DNA of 64,000 nucleotides from Streptomyces sp. TRM70350 (GTDB taxonomy: Bacteria; Actinomycetota; Actinomycetes; Streptomycetales; Streptomycetaceae): NCBI RefSeq assembly GCF_019219825.1, contig NZ_JAHUXH010000012.1:62001-126000 (forward strand), read 5' to 3'. A program made the translations under genes and the position numbers. Below the pieces are notes generated by a model. The model saw only the letters and a program-made list of their open reading frames with translations, made no database searches and was not told the DNA's origin. Positions within the stretch are counted from its first letter, which is position 1; the number at the start of each line of letters is the position of its first letter. Positions 26,294-35,404 of the stretch are shown piece by piece.

Positions 26294-28729
26294 TCACGGC
26301 CGCCGTCGCGCCTGATGGTCACCCTGGGCGCCGTGCAGTGGCTGTTCGGTCCAGACTGTCTTGCCCTCGCGGCTGTAGCGGGTACCCCAGCGTTCGGCCA
26401 TCTGAGCCACCAGGAACAGGCCGCGTCCCCCTTCGTCGGTGGTGCGGGCCCGGCGCAGGTGCGGTGCAGTGTGGCTGCCGTCGCTGACTTCGCAGACCAG
26501 GGACCGTTCCCGGATCAGCCGCAACGTCATGGGACCGCTGGCGTAACGGTAGGCGTTGGTGACCAGTTCGCTGGCGATCAACTCGGTGGTGAAGGTGAGG
26601 TGCTCCAGCGCCCATTCGGTCAGCTTGCCGGTGACGAGTGCTCTGGCCTGGGCGGCCGCGGTGGCCTCCATGGGCAGCTGCCAGGAGGTGACGTGCCGCT
26701 CCGGCAGTACCCGCGTGCGAGCGATGAGCAGAGCGATGTCGTCGGCAGGACGAGCGGGCACCAGGGCGTCCATGACTGCTTTGCACGTGTCCTGCAAGGG
26801 ATTCGCCGGGTGGGTCAGGGCTGCGCACAGCCGCGCCAGGCCCTCGTCGGTGTCCATGGTGCGTTCGCCGAGCAGTCCGTTGGTGTAGAGCGTGATCAGG
26901 CTTCCCTCGGCGAGTTCGAACTCCCCGGCCTCGAACGGCAGTCCGCCCAGACCGAGCGGCGGGCCGGCGGGCAGGTCGAGCAGGGCGGCCTGCCCGTCCG
27001 GGCTGGTCACCACCGGGGGCAGATGGCCGGCGCGTGCCGCGGAGCACCGGCGGGAGATCGGGTCGTAGATGGCGTACAGGCACGTGGCGCTGACGACTTG
27101 CTGGGTCACCGGCCGTTCGTCGGCTGCCTCCTGCTCTGCCGCCAGCAGGTTGACCAGGTCGTCGAGGCGGGAGAGCACTTCGTCCGGTTCCAGGTCGAGG
27201 CCGGCCAGTGTGTGGACGGCGGTACGCAGCCGCCCCATCGTGGCGGCGGCGTGCAGGCCGCGTCCGACCACGTCGCCGACGACGAGGGCGACCCGCGCCC
27301 CGGACAGGGCGATGACGTCGAACCAGTCGCCGCCAAGGCCCGGGCTCGCGCTGGCAGGCAGATAGCGTGGGGCCACCTCGACGGCCGACTGCTCGGGTAC
27401 CGTGCTGGGCAGCAGGCTGCTCTGCAAGGTGAACGCCGTCCGCTGCTGCTGAGTGAAGCGCCGGGCGTTGTCGATGGCGAGGGCGGCGCGCGAGGCGAGT
27501 TCCAGTGCCAAGGTCAGGTCATCGGCTGCGAACGGGTCGGGGCGCCGCGAGCGCCACAGGCTCATCACGCCCAGTACCAGACCCCGCGCCGCCAGCGGTA
27601 CGACGATCAAGGAGTGTGAGCCCGGCTTCGACGCGTATCCGCTGCGGCCCTGTTGAACGGATAACCAGTCGGACGGAAGAACGGGTTCCAGGACGGGGCG
27701 GCCGTCAGCCAGGCATCTGGCCTGCGGTGTGTCCGGTGCGTACTCGATCGGCCGCGGGGTGCCCGGGTCGGGTTCCTGCGCGCCGATGCCGCACGCGCCG
27801 ACCCGTGCCACGGGCCCGGCCAGCGCGGGCGCCGGTTCCTCGCCGCGGGTGACCTGCTGCAACAGGTCCACCGACGCGTGGTCGGCGAGGTGGGGGACCA
27901 TCACGTCGGCGAGTTCCCGGGCCGTCTGCGCCACGTCCAGGGTTGTTCCGACACGGGTGCTGGCCTCGGCGAGGAGCGTGAGCCGGTGCTGGGCGCGGTG
28001 GCGTTCGGTGACGTCTTCGATCATCTCGGCCACTCCCAGGATGCGGCCGACGGGATCCTCCAGGGGAAAGGACGAGACCGACGCGACGCGCTCTCGTGCC
28101 GGGGCCCGTTCCAGGCGGGCGTACTGCTCCGAGTAGACCAGTGGTCTCCTGGTCCGCATGACCTGGCGCACCCGGTCCACGGCCTTGCGTGCGTCGTCGG
28201 GGACGAGCAGAACGCCGGTGGACTTGCCCTGAAGGTACGCAGCCGGAACGCCGGTGAACCGTTCGATCGCCCGGTTGACTCGCAGAATCCTCATATCGGG
28301 GCTGTGCACGACCAAGCCGATCGGGCAGCGGTGGTACAACCCGTCGAGAACCGCGCGATCCCGCTGCCACTCCAGGACGTCGGCCGCAGGTGCCCCGGCA
28401 AGAAGCCACTCGCGGACGCCGTCACGTTCGAGCGCGGAGACCCTGAGCCCCAACTCCACCGGATGTCCGCTGCGGTGGCGCACCGCGAGCAGTCCGAACC
28501 AGCCAACGGCCCTTCTGCATCTTTCCGCGGCATCCCTGACGGCCGGCAGATCACCGGGATCCACCAGAACCTCGAATGCAGAACGGCCGATCACGTCAGG
28601 GCCTCGGTAGCCGATCAGATCCTGAGCCCGCCGACTCCATCCGACTACCGTCCCCTGGGCGTCGAGCACCCCCAACGCGGCCAGGTGCAGCCCGAGCGGA
28701 TCGTCATCGTTCTCGTTGAGCTGCCTCAC
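26294..28729 (-). CDS. PAS-PAS-GAF SpoIIE phosphatase with C-terminal anti-sigma kinase-like domain
   Basis: 811 residues. Order: PAS (about 15-115), PAS (about 130-245), GAF (about 260-420), PP2C-type SpoIIE phosphatase (about 440-660, with GGDWFDVI, VGDVVGRG and DDIALL metal-binding blocks) and a histidine-kinase-like ATPase (about 690-800, with ELVTNAYRY and DEGGRGLFLV). Such proteins control sigma factors by dephosphorylating anti-sigma antagonists; the C-terminal domain resembles RsbW-type kinases. The first PAS implies sensing of a ligand or redox state. The GTG at 28729 with GGAG is preferred; GTG 28741 is the alternative. A paralogue with the same domain order lies at 47072-49510. Confidence 0.88.
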   Translation of the reverse strand: MRQLNENDDDPLGLHLAALGVLDAQGTVVGWSRRAQDLIGYRGPDVIGRSAFEVLVDPGDLPAVRDAAERCRRAVGWFGLLAVRHRSGHPVELGLRVSALERDGVREWLLAGAPAADVLEWQRDRAVLDGLYHRCPIGLVVHSPDMRILRVNRAIERFTGVPAAYLQGKSTGVLLVPDDARKAVDRVRQVMRTRRPLVYSEQYARLERAPARERVASVSSFPLEDPVGRILGVAEMIEDVTERHRAQHRLTLLAEASTRVGTTLDVAQTARELADVMVPHLADHASVDLLQQVTRGEEPAPALAGPVARVGACGIGAQEPDPGTPRPIEYAPDTPQARCLADGRPVLEPVLPSDWLSVQQGRSGYASKPGSHSLIVVPLAARGLVLGVMSLWRSRRPDPFAADDLTLALELASRAALAIDNARRFTQQQRTAFTLQSSLLPSTVPEQSAVEVAPRYLPASASPGLGGDWFDVIALSGARVALVVGDVVGRGLHAAATMGRLRTAVHTLAGLDLEPDEVLSRLDDLVNLLAAEQEAADERPVTQQVVSATCLYAIYDPISRRCSAARAGHLPPVVTSPDGQAALLDLPAGPPLGLGGLPFEAGEFELAEGSLITLYTNGLLGERTMDTDEGLARLCAALTHPANPLQDTCKAVMDALVPARPADDIALLIARTRVLPERHVTSWQLPMEATAAAQARALVTGKLTEWALEHLTFTTELIASELVTNAYRYASGPMTLRLIRERSLVCEVSDGSHTAPHLRRARTTDEGGRGLFLVAQMAERWGTRYSREGKTVWTEQPLHGAQGDHQARRRP

Positions 28730-28820
28730 CCGCTTCTCCACTGCTGGACGTCACTGATCTCGAACGCCGTCGAGGAACTGCTGCGGTACCGAGTGCCGAC
28801 TGCCGAGAAATGACAACCCG

Positions 28821-29759
28821 CTACTCCCCCTCCGAAGTCGTGGGCCGCGTCCGGCCGACTTCCGGTAGAGCGCCGGCACGCACATGCAGGATGTCACCGA
28901 TGAACAGGTCGTACACCAGCACTCCGATCACGCCGCCGACAAGCGGCCCGACGATGGGAATCCAGAAATAGTTACTGAAAGCACCGGACAAGGTCCCCGG
29001 CATCGCCAGCTCCTGCCAGCCCGCGGCCCAGGCGAACAGGCGCGGGCCGAAGTCACGCGCGGGATTGATGGCGTAGCCGGCGTTCGCACCGAAGGACATG
29101 CCGATCGCTGCGACGGCGAGGCCGATGATCAGTGGACCGAGGTTGGCTTTCACGCCGACGTTGCGCAGGTCGATGACAGCAGCGACAAACATCAACAGGA
29201 ACGCGGTGCCGACGATCTGGTCGATCAGCGGTCCCCAGATCCCACCGTCGAAGTACGGCGCCGGGAATGTGGCGAAGATGGAGAAGGACGCGAGCGTGTG
29301 ACCATTCGTCTTCGGGCCTTCCATGGCGGCGTCGAACGCGCTGATCGCGTCGTGGTACACCGCGTACACCAGAGCGGCTCCGACGAACGCTCCGACCACC
29401 TGCGCCGCCATATACGGGAGGACCTTCGCCCAGGCGAACTTCCGGCGTACCGCGAACGCCAGTGTCACCGCCGGGTTGATGTGCGCCCCGCTGACCCCGC
29501 CGGCCACGTACACGCCAAAGGCCACGCCCATGCCCCAGCCCCAGGTGATCAACAGCCAGTCTCCGGCACCCAGGAGGGACGTGGTGGGCCCCGCGGTGCG
29601 ACCCGAACCCGGCAGGCCCGCGACCGCCATCGCCACCGAGCCACATCCGAAGCAGATGAGAACGAAGGTCCCCAGAAATTCTGAAAGGCATTCACCCAAC
29701 AGACCTCCCCGGCGTTTGAGCCAAGAGGGCTTGAGGAGGGGCGTGATTTCTACGGCCAT
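28821..29759 (-). CDS. glpF: MIP-family channel, glycerol facilitator (GlpF) type
   Basis: 312 residues with six membrane helices and two pore half-helices carrying the NPA boxes: SGAHINPAVT and GYAINPARDFGPR. The Asp directly after the second NPAR marks the aquaglyceroporin branch, which passes glycerol and other small polyols, rather than strict water channels. The N-terminus is a polar 25-residue extension and the C-terminus a short basic tail. No glpK or glpD lies next to it, so it appears to be a single-gene unit. Confidence 0.87.
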   Translation of the reverse strand: MAVEITPLLKPSWLKRRGGLLGECLSEFLGTFVLICFGCGSVAMAVAGLPGSGRTAGPTTSLLGAGDWLLITWGWGMGVAFGVYVAGGVSGAHINPAVTLAFAVRRKFAWAKVLPYMAAQVVGAFVGAALVYAVYHDAISAFDAAMEGPKTNGHTLASFSIFATFPAPYFDGGIWGPLIDQIVGTAFLLMFVAAVIDLRNVGVKANLGPLIIGLAVAAIGMSFGANAGYAINPARDFGPRLFAWAAGWQELAMPGTLSGAFSNYFWIPIVGPLVGGVIGVLVYDLFIGDILHVRAGALPEVGRTRPTTSEGE

Positions 29760-30257
29760 CTGGTCCTCCCAGACTCTCGTCCAACCCTGGTTGGGGCCCT
29801 GCTGTCCGGTCAGCCCCGCCGCTGCACGTTCTCTCGGCCAGCGCTTGGCACGCTACCGTGACCAAGTGACTACCGCGCGTCACGTCACCTCTTCGAATCT
29901 GCAACAGGGAGATGGCGACCACCGCAGGCACCGAGCGCCGCGGGCGGATGGATGACTCTCGTGAGCGGCGACCCGAGTACTCCATTCGCGGGAGTCGGCG
30001 CCCTCGCCGACGGTGACGTGAGGTGCCCGGCAAGGTATTGCGCGCAGTGCCCGCACCGGGGTGCTCGCGCTGGCTGTGCCTACGCGGCCCAGAACCCGAA
30101 GCTCGCCGCCTTCGCCGAGCCGGTCACCACGGCTCGCTCCCGCACCGCGAAGGCCGGCACCGGATGGCCCGTCGCCGGTGACGCGCTGGCCGGACGTACC
30201 AGCCCTGAGCAGGCCCTGCATCGGGCGCAGCGGCAGGCCTCGGCAGGGAAGTGAGGA
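29760..30257. other. Region without an intact gene
   Basis: About 500 bases between glpF and the xylosidase remnant. A plus-strand frame ending at 30254 finishes with SPEQALHRAQRQASAGK, which looks like the C-terminal helix of sugar ABC-transporter binding proteins that often precede alpha-xylosidase genes. This may be a second remnant, but the similarity is short. No other feature was seen. Confidence 0.35.
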
Positions 30258-30410
30258 ACCGGCTACTGGCTGATGCGTGACGGCGTCCGCGCGTCGTACG
30301 CGGCGGAGGTCGCCGACGACCGGTCCACCCTCTACGCGCCCGTGCGCCAGGTGACCGACCACGGCCACACCCTCAACAGCCCCCTGCTGACCGTCGAATG
30401 CTGGTCGCCG
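30258..30410 (+). pseudogene. N-terminal remnant of a GH31 alpha-xylosidase
   Basis: About 51 codons (YWLMRDGVRASYAAEV, then HGHTLNSPLLTVECWSP) correspond to the N-terminus of YicI-type alpha-xylosidases, which start M-K-F-x-D-G-Y-W. The original start has been lost: the frame is preceded by a stop, then TGYW. The remaining roughly 600 residues of the enzyme are absent. It fits the pentose-saccharide context of the LacI and GH43 genes downstream. Confidence 0.65.
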
Positions 30411-30515
30411 ACCGGGAAGCCGGTACCGCGGGCCTCGACCGAGGTCAGCACCCGGTCGCCCGCGGTGAAGTCGACGCCGGTTCGTCGACGCTCAGCCCGG
30501 TCGAGGCCGAGGCAG

Positions 30516-30530
30516 CGAGAGAAACTTTCG
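30516..30530. promoter_or_regulatory. Probable LacI-type operator upstream of the regulator
   Basis: CGAGAGAAACTTTCG contains the palindrome GAAACTTTC, 24 bases before the LacI start. A close variant, CGAAAGTTTCG, lies before the GH43 gene at 31734-31744. Two related sites flanking a LacI regulator suggest autoregulation. Binding is inferred. Confidence 0.55.
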
Positions 30531-30553
30531 CCGTATGCGGTGGAGAAGTTAAC

Positions 30554-31663
30554 ATGCGGATGTGCCCGAGGCCACAGGCTCGTCGGGCGGGCGACTCGAT
30601 GATCGGGAAGGCGACCTTGGGGCACTACGCGGCCGACGGACCGGCGGACGAGGAACGCGGGCAGGGCGACTCGTCCAGGCCGGTCACCATCGCGTACATC
30701 GCCGAGTCGGCGGGAGTGTCGGTCCCGACCGTGTCCAAGGTGATCAACGGCAAGTCGGGGGTGTCCGCGGACACACGCGCCCGGGTCGAGGAACTGGTCA
30801 ACAGGTACGGCTACCGCAAGCCCGCCGGAGCGGGCCGGAGCAACGTCGTGGAGCTCGTGTTCCGTGAGCTCAAGGACTTGTGGGCCGTGGAGATCATCCG
30901 GGGCGTCGAGGAGGTGGCCCGCAGGCACGGCGTCGGCCTCATGGTGTCCCGGTCCGGGCTGCGCGGCACCGCGCCGAGCTGGGACGACACCGTCTCGCGG
31001 CGTCCGAAGTGCGTGCTGTCCGTGGCCCAGCTCTCGGAGGCCGAGCGCGAACAGCTGAAGGCGAAGGGCATCCCGTTCGTCGTCTTCGACCCGACCGAGG
31101 AACTGCCGGACGACGTCCCGTTCGTCGGTGCCACGAACTGGTCCGGCGGCCGCGCCGCGACCCGCCATCTCACCCGGCTCGGGCATCGCCGTATCGCGAT
31201 GATCAGTGGACCGCAGGACGTACTGTGCTGCGTCGCCCGGCTGGACGGACACCGTTCCGCGATGCGGGCCGCCAACCTGCCGCTCGACCCGGGACTCGTC
31301 GTGCACGCGGAGCTCACCCGTGAGGACGGCTGTGAGGCGGCGCGGTCCCTGCTGGCGCTGCCCGAACGCCCGACGGCGATCTTCGCCGCCAGCGACCTGC
31401 AGGCACTCGGCGTCTACCAGGCCGCGCGCGAGGCCGGCCTGCGCATCCCCGACGACCTGAGCGTCGTCGGTTTCGACGACCTCCCGGTGGTGGCCTGGGT
31501 GGACCCGCCCCTGACCACCGTTCACCAGCCGTTGACCGAGATGGCGGTGGCGGCGACCGAGCTGGCCCTCACCCTGGGCCGTGGCGAGCAGGCGCCCCAG
31601 GTCGGGTTGGAGATCGCGACGACTCTGACGGTGCGCGGCAGTACGGCTCCGTCGAAGAACTGA
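30554..31663 (+). CDS. LacI-family transcriptional regulator
   Basis: 369 residues. A 45-residue N-terminal extension precedes the helix-turn-helix (VTIAYIAESAGVSVPTVSKV), followed by the hinge and a periplasmic-binding-protein-like sensor domain with RLGHRRIAMISGP, FAASDLQALGVYQ and LSVVGFDDLPVVAW. It probably represses the GH43 gene and itself in the absence of a xylo- or arabino-oligosaccharide. The ATG at 30554 follows GGAGAAG; ATG 30599 would remove most of the extension. Palindromes lie just upstream of it and before the next gene. Confidence 0.9.
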   Translation: MRMCPRPQARRAGDSMIGKATLGHYAADGPADEERGQGDSSRPVTIAYIAESAGVSVPTVSKVINGKSGVSADTRARVEELVNRYGYRKPAGAGRSNVVELVFRELKDLWAVEIIRGVEEVARRHGVGLMVSRSGLRGTAPSWDDTVSRRPKCVLSVAQLSEAEREQLKAKGIPFVVFDPTEELPDDVPFVGATNWSGGRAATRHLTRLGHRRIAMISGPQDVLCCVARLDGHRSAMRAANLPLDPGLVVHAELTREDGCEAARSLLALPERPTAIFAASDLQALGVYQAAREAGLRIPDDLSVVGFDDLPVVAWVDPPLTTVHQPLTEMAVAATELALTLGRGEQAPQVGLEIATTLTVRGSTAPSKN

Positions 31664-31733
31664 CACGGCGGCATTGACCACCGGGATGGCCCTGGCTAGC
31701 CTCCCGTCGTAGAAACTCTCCAGGAACCATCAG

Positions 31734-31744
31734 CGAAAGTTTCG
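31734..31744. promoter_or_regulatory. Probable LacI-type operator of the GH43 gene
   Basis: A perfect 11-base palindrome CGAAAGTTTCG about 46 bases before the GH43 start, closely related to the site before the LacI gene. A degenerate half-like copy (GAAACTCTC) lies at 31712. Confidence 0.6.
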
Positions 31745-31789
31745 GAAGCGGCTCGTGAAACCGTGAACCAGTGAGAGGACTCGATCAGG

Positions 31790-33304
31790 GTGTCGAGCAT
31801 GCCCGAGACGGGCACCACCACCATCATCAACCCGGTGATCCCCGGCTTTCACCCCGATCCGAGCATCTGCCGGGCGGGCGAGGACTACTACCTCGCGTGT
31901 TCCAGCTTCGAGTACTTCCCGGGCGTGCCCATCTTCCACAGCCGGGACCTGGTGCACTGGACCCAGATCGGCAACGCGCTGGACCGGCCGAGCCAACTGC
32001 GCCTGCCGCTGGACTCACCCTCCTCGGGCGGGATCTACGCGCCCACCCTGCGGCACCACGACGGCCGCTTCTGGCTCATCGTCACCAACGTGAGCGGTGA
32101 CGGCAATCTGCTGTTCACGGCCACCGACCCGGCTGGCCCCTGGTCCGAGCCGATCCGGCTGCCCGGGGTCCACGGCATCGACCCCGATCTCGCCTGGGAC
32201 GACGAGGGCAACTGCTGGTGCACCGTCGCGGGCGTGCGACAGGTCCGCCTCGATCCCCGCACCGGGGAGACATTCGGTCCCGATCGCAAGGTCTGGTCCG
32301 GAACGCCCGGAGCCAAGGCCCCGGAGGCACCGCACCTGTACCGGATCGGCGACTACTGGTACCTGCTCATCGCCGAGGGCGGCACCGAGCGCTGCCACAG
32401 CGTCTCGATCGCCCGCGGCCGCACGCCTCAGGGCCCGTTCGAGCCGTGCCCGGCCAATCCGATCCTGACCCACCGCGGCACCGAGCACCCCATCCAGAAC
32501 ACCGGCCACGCGGACCTGGTCCAGGGACCCGACGGTTCGTGGTGGATGGTGCTGCTCGGGGTGCGACCGGGCGGCGGCACTCCCGGCTGGCACGTACTCG
32601 GCCGGGAGACGTTCCTGGTGCCGGTCGACTGGGTGGACGGCTGGCCGGTCGTCGGCGAACTGTCGCTCAAGGCGCCCGCGCCCCCGTGGCCGCTCCAGCC
32701 GGGCGCCGTCACGCCGGTCCGGGACGACTCCGACCTGAGCGAGCTCGCGCCGTACTGGGTCTCACTGCGCCATCGCCCCCCGGCGAACTGCACCACAAAG
32801 GAACGGCCCGGCTGGCTGACCCTGCGCGCCCGCGGCGCATCGCTCGACGACACCGACGTGACGTTCGTGGGCCGACGGCAGCAGCATCCGTCCTGCCGGG
32901 TGCGAGCCCTGGCCGACGTGGGGGAGGGAGCCGGTGGCCTGGCCGTCCGCCTCGACGAGCAGCACCACTACGGCATCGAGGCCGCGTCCGGCGAGGTGCG
33001 CGTGCGCGCCCGTATCGGTCCGTTGAGCACGGTCGTGGCGTCCCGGCCGGTACCGCCCGGACCTGTCGTGCTCCGCATCGAGGTGGCCGCTGTCGAGGCC
33101 GTGGACGACGCACGCACCGGCCCCGACACCGTCTCGATCGGCGTCGAGGAACCGGACGGCACCTTCGTCGAACTCACCTCGCTCGACGGCCGGTACCTGT
33201 CCACGGAGGTCGCCGGCGGTTTCACCGGCCGGGTCCTTGCAATGTTCGCCTCATCCGGCTCCGTTCACTTCGACTGGTTCGACTACGAGCCGCTCGACTG
33301 CTGA
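31790..33304 (+). CDS. GH43 glycosidase (beta-xylosidase/arabinofuranosidase type)
   Basis: 504 residues. The five-bladed propeller domain (about 12-300) carries the GH43 catalytic set: Asp in FHPDPSI, the pKa-modulating Asp in HGIDPDLAW and the acid Glu in KAPEAPHLY. A C-terminal beta-sandwich of about 190 residues (GH43 C-terminal, concanavalin-like) follows, with HYGIEAASGEV. There is no signal peptide, so it acts on imported oligosaccharides. The start is either the GTG at 31790 or the ATG at 31799. It is likely controlled by the adjacent LacI protein. Confidence 0.9.
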   Translation: MSSMPETGTTTIINPVIPGFHPDPSICRAGEDYYLACSSFEYFPGVPIFHSRDLVHWTQIGNALDRPSQLRLPLDSPSSGGIYAPTLRHHDGRFWLIVTNVSGDGNLLFTATDPAGPWSEPIRLPGVHGIDPDLAWDDEGNCWCTVAGVRQVRLDPRTGETFGPDRKVWSGTPGAKAPEAPHLYRIGDYWYLLIAEGGTERCHSVSIARGRTPQGPFEPCPANPILTHRGTEHPIQNTGHADLVQGPDGSWWMVLLGVRPGGGTPGWHVLGRETFLVPVDWVDGWPVVGELSLKAPAPPWPLQPGAVTPVRDDSDLSELAPYWVSLRHRPPANCTTKERPGWLTLRARGASLDDTDVTFVGRRQQHPSCRVRALADVGEGAGGLAVRLDEQHHYGIEAASGEVRVRARIGPLSTVVASRPVPPGPVVLRIEVAAVEAVDDARTGPDTVSIGVEEPDGTFVELTSLDGRYLSTEVAGGFTGRVLAMFASSGSVHFDWFDYEPLDC

Positions 33305-33560
33305 ACGGCCCTTTCGCATCCGCCAAGGAAGTAATTCCTCGCCCTCCCCCATACCAGCCAGCGCACCAGAAACGGGGCGCTTCAGCCCCTGAGCAACTTG
33401 CCGCTCCCCACCCGATGTGACCACCCCCATTGCGCCGCCCGGTCGGCTCCGTGAGTCTCTCGGTGAACGCGCGTCCGGGGAACTGTTATCCGGGGCTCGC
33501 CGATCGATCTCCCATGTAACGGACGGCATCGATTCGGCGTCGAGGACGGGAAAGTTTGTG

Positions 33561-35207
33561 ATGAGTACAGAGGGCACGAGGACATCGGCAGCACTGGTGA
33601 CCGCTGCCCGAAGCGGCGACCCGGAGGCCCAGGACGCCCTGGTCAGCGCGTACCTCCCGCTGGTCTACAACATCGTGGGGCGAGCCCTGAACGGCTCCGT
33701 CGACGTCGACGACGTCGTGCAGGACACCATGCTGCGTGCCCTTGACGCGCTGGGCGGTCTGCGTGCTCCCGAGAACTTCCGTTCCTGGCTCGTGGCCATC
33801 GCGATGAATCAGGTCCGGGCGCACTGGCAGAACCGGCAGTCGGCCCCGGGCGCGGTCGAGGAGGCCGAGGACCTCGCGGACCCCGGCGCCGACTTCGTGG
33901 ACCTGACCATGGTGCAGCTCCAGCTGTCCGGCCAGCGCCAGGAGACCGCACGTGCGACACGCTGGCTGGAGCCCGAGGACCGAGGGCTGTTGTCGCTCTG
34001 GTGGCTGGAGTGCGCCGGCGAGCTGACGCGGTCCGAGGTCGCCGCGGCCCTGGAGCTGTCGCCTCAGCACACGGCGGTCCGGGTGCAACGGATGAAGGCG
34101 CAGCTGGAGGCGGCCCGGGTGGTGGTGCGGGCGCTCGACGCGCGGCCGCGCTGCGAGGAACTGGAGGGACTGCTGGTCTCCTGGGACGGCCGGCCCGCGA
34201 CGCTGTGGCGCAAGCGAATAGCCCGGCATGCCCGTGGTTGCGGCCGCTGCTCCGGGCTGTGGAACGGGTTGATGCCCGCGGAGGGGCTGCTGGCCGGCCT
34301 GGCGCTGGTCGCCGCCGCGCCCGCGCTGCTGGAGAGAGTGCTCTCCGCCTCCGGCGCAATGGCCGGGATGGCCGCGGTCGGGTCGGCGTCCCCGATGGAT
34401 GTCTCCGCAGGTCGCGGGGAGCCGGGCCCGAAAGCCGGGGACCGTGCCGCGCACGGCCGGGCGGCCTCCCGCAGTGAGGCCCGTCGACGCAGACGCGTCC
34501 GGCGCCGGGCCGTCGGGAGTGCCGTCGTGGCGGCCTGCGTAGCGGGTGGCGGCCTGTGGTACTTCGGCACGGACCCCCGGACCGGGACCGAAGAGGCCAC
34601 CGCCGAACGGGCCGTCGGCGCCCCCGCCGCGGACCTCTCGGCACCCAGCGCCGCCGTGACCTCCCCGTCGGCCTCCGCGTCGCCGTCTCCGTCCGCATCG
34701 CCGTCGAAGAAGGCGAGACCTTCCCGGACCTCACCCCCCGCCGAGAAGAGCGTGCCGACTCCCCGCCAGTCCACTCGGCCGACACGGACCGCGGCCAGTG
34801 CCCCGCGGACGCAGCCGGCCCCGACGGACACCGTTGCGCAGGTGGTCGCGCTGGTGAACAAGGAGCGGGCGGCCGCCGGCTGCGATCCCCTCACGGAGGA
34901 CCCGCAGCTGAACCGGGCCGCGCAGGGCCACTCCGACGACATGGCCGCCCGCGACTTCTTCGACCACACCAACCCGGACGGTGCCGACCCCGGGCAGCGC
35001 ACCACCGCCGCGGGCTACAACTGGTCCACGTACGGGGAGAACATCGCCCGGGGCCAGCAGACCCCGGAGGCGGTGATGGACTCCTGGATGAACAGCCCCG
35101 GCCACCGCGCCAACATCCTCAACTGCTCGTTCAAGGACATCGGCGTGGGCATCCACAAGGGCTCGGGCGGGCCGTGGTGGACCCAGAACTTCGGCGCCAA
35201 GCAATAA
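33561..35207 (+). CDS. ECF-type sigma factor fused to a membrane anchor and CAP/SCP domain
   Basis: 548 residues. Region 2 of a sigma-70 family protein lies at about 10-95 (SAYLPLVYNIVGRAL, DVDDVVQDTMLRAL, ENFRSWLVAIAMNQVRAH) and region 4 at about 150-200 (LTRSEVAAALELSPQHTAVRVQR). A Cys-containing segment HARGCGRCSGLW, similar to a zinc-finger anti-sigma motif, follows. One membrane helix lies near 320-338 after a basic RRRR stretch, then a Ser/Pro-rich linker, and a C-terminal CAP/SCP (Pathogenesis-related 1-like) domain with GHSDDMAARDFFDHTNPDG, YGENIARGQ and NSPGHRANILN. The layout puts the sigma part inside and CAP outside. The ATG at 33561 has no strong ribosome site; the preceding 33305-33560 has no gene. 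Confidence 0.85.
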   Translation: MSTEGTRTSAALVTAARSGDPEAQDALVSAYLPLVYNIVGRALNGSVDVDDVVQDTMLRALDALGGLRAPENFRSWLVAIAMNQVRAHWQNRQSAPGAVEEAEDLADPGADFVDLTMVQLQLSGQRQETARATRWLEPEDRGLLSLWWLECAGELTRSEVAAALELSPQHTAVRVQRMKAQLEAARVVVRALDARPRCEELEGLLVSWDGRPATLWRKRIARHARGCGRCSGLWNGLMPAEGLLAGLALVAAAPALLERVLSASGAMAGMAAVGSASPMDVSAGRGEPGPKAGDRAAHGRAASRSEARRRRRVRRRAVGSAVVAACVAGGGLWYFGTDPRTGTEEATAERAVGAPAADLSAPSAAVTSPSASASPSPSASPSKKARPSRTSPPAEKSVPTPRQSTRPTRTAASAPRTQPAPTDTVAQVVALVNKERAAAGCDPLTEDPQLNRAAQGHSDDMAARDFFDHTNPDGADPGQRTTAAGYNWSTYGENIARGQQTPEAVMDSWMNSPGHRANILNCSFKDIGVGIHKGSGGPWWTQNFGAKQ

Positions 35208-35404
35208 AGGACGGGGAAACCACCCCGCAACAGACGACGGGGGAAACCACGTGCCCCCGCCCCGTGAGCAGCTGACGGCCCTTGCCCTTCCCCGACGTTT
35301 CCCAACCGGACTACTGCCGGGCGTGTCGTGACGCCGGTACGGGGCACTGGGAGACGATGGGCGTTCCTCGGGAAGCCACGAGATCGGGCGGAGGGAGGCG
35401 CTGC

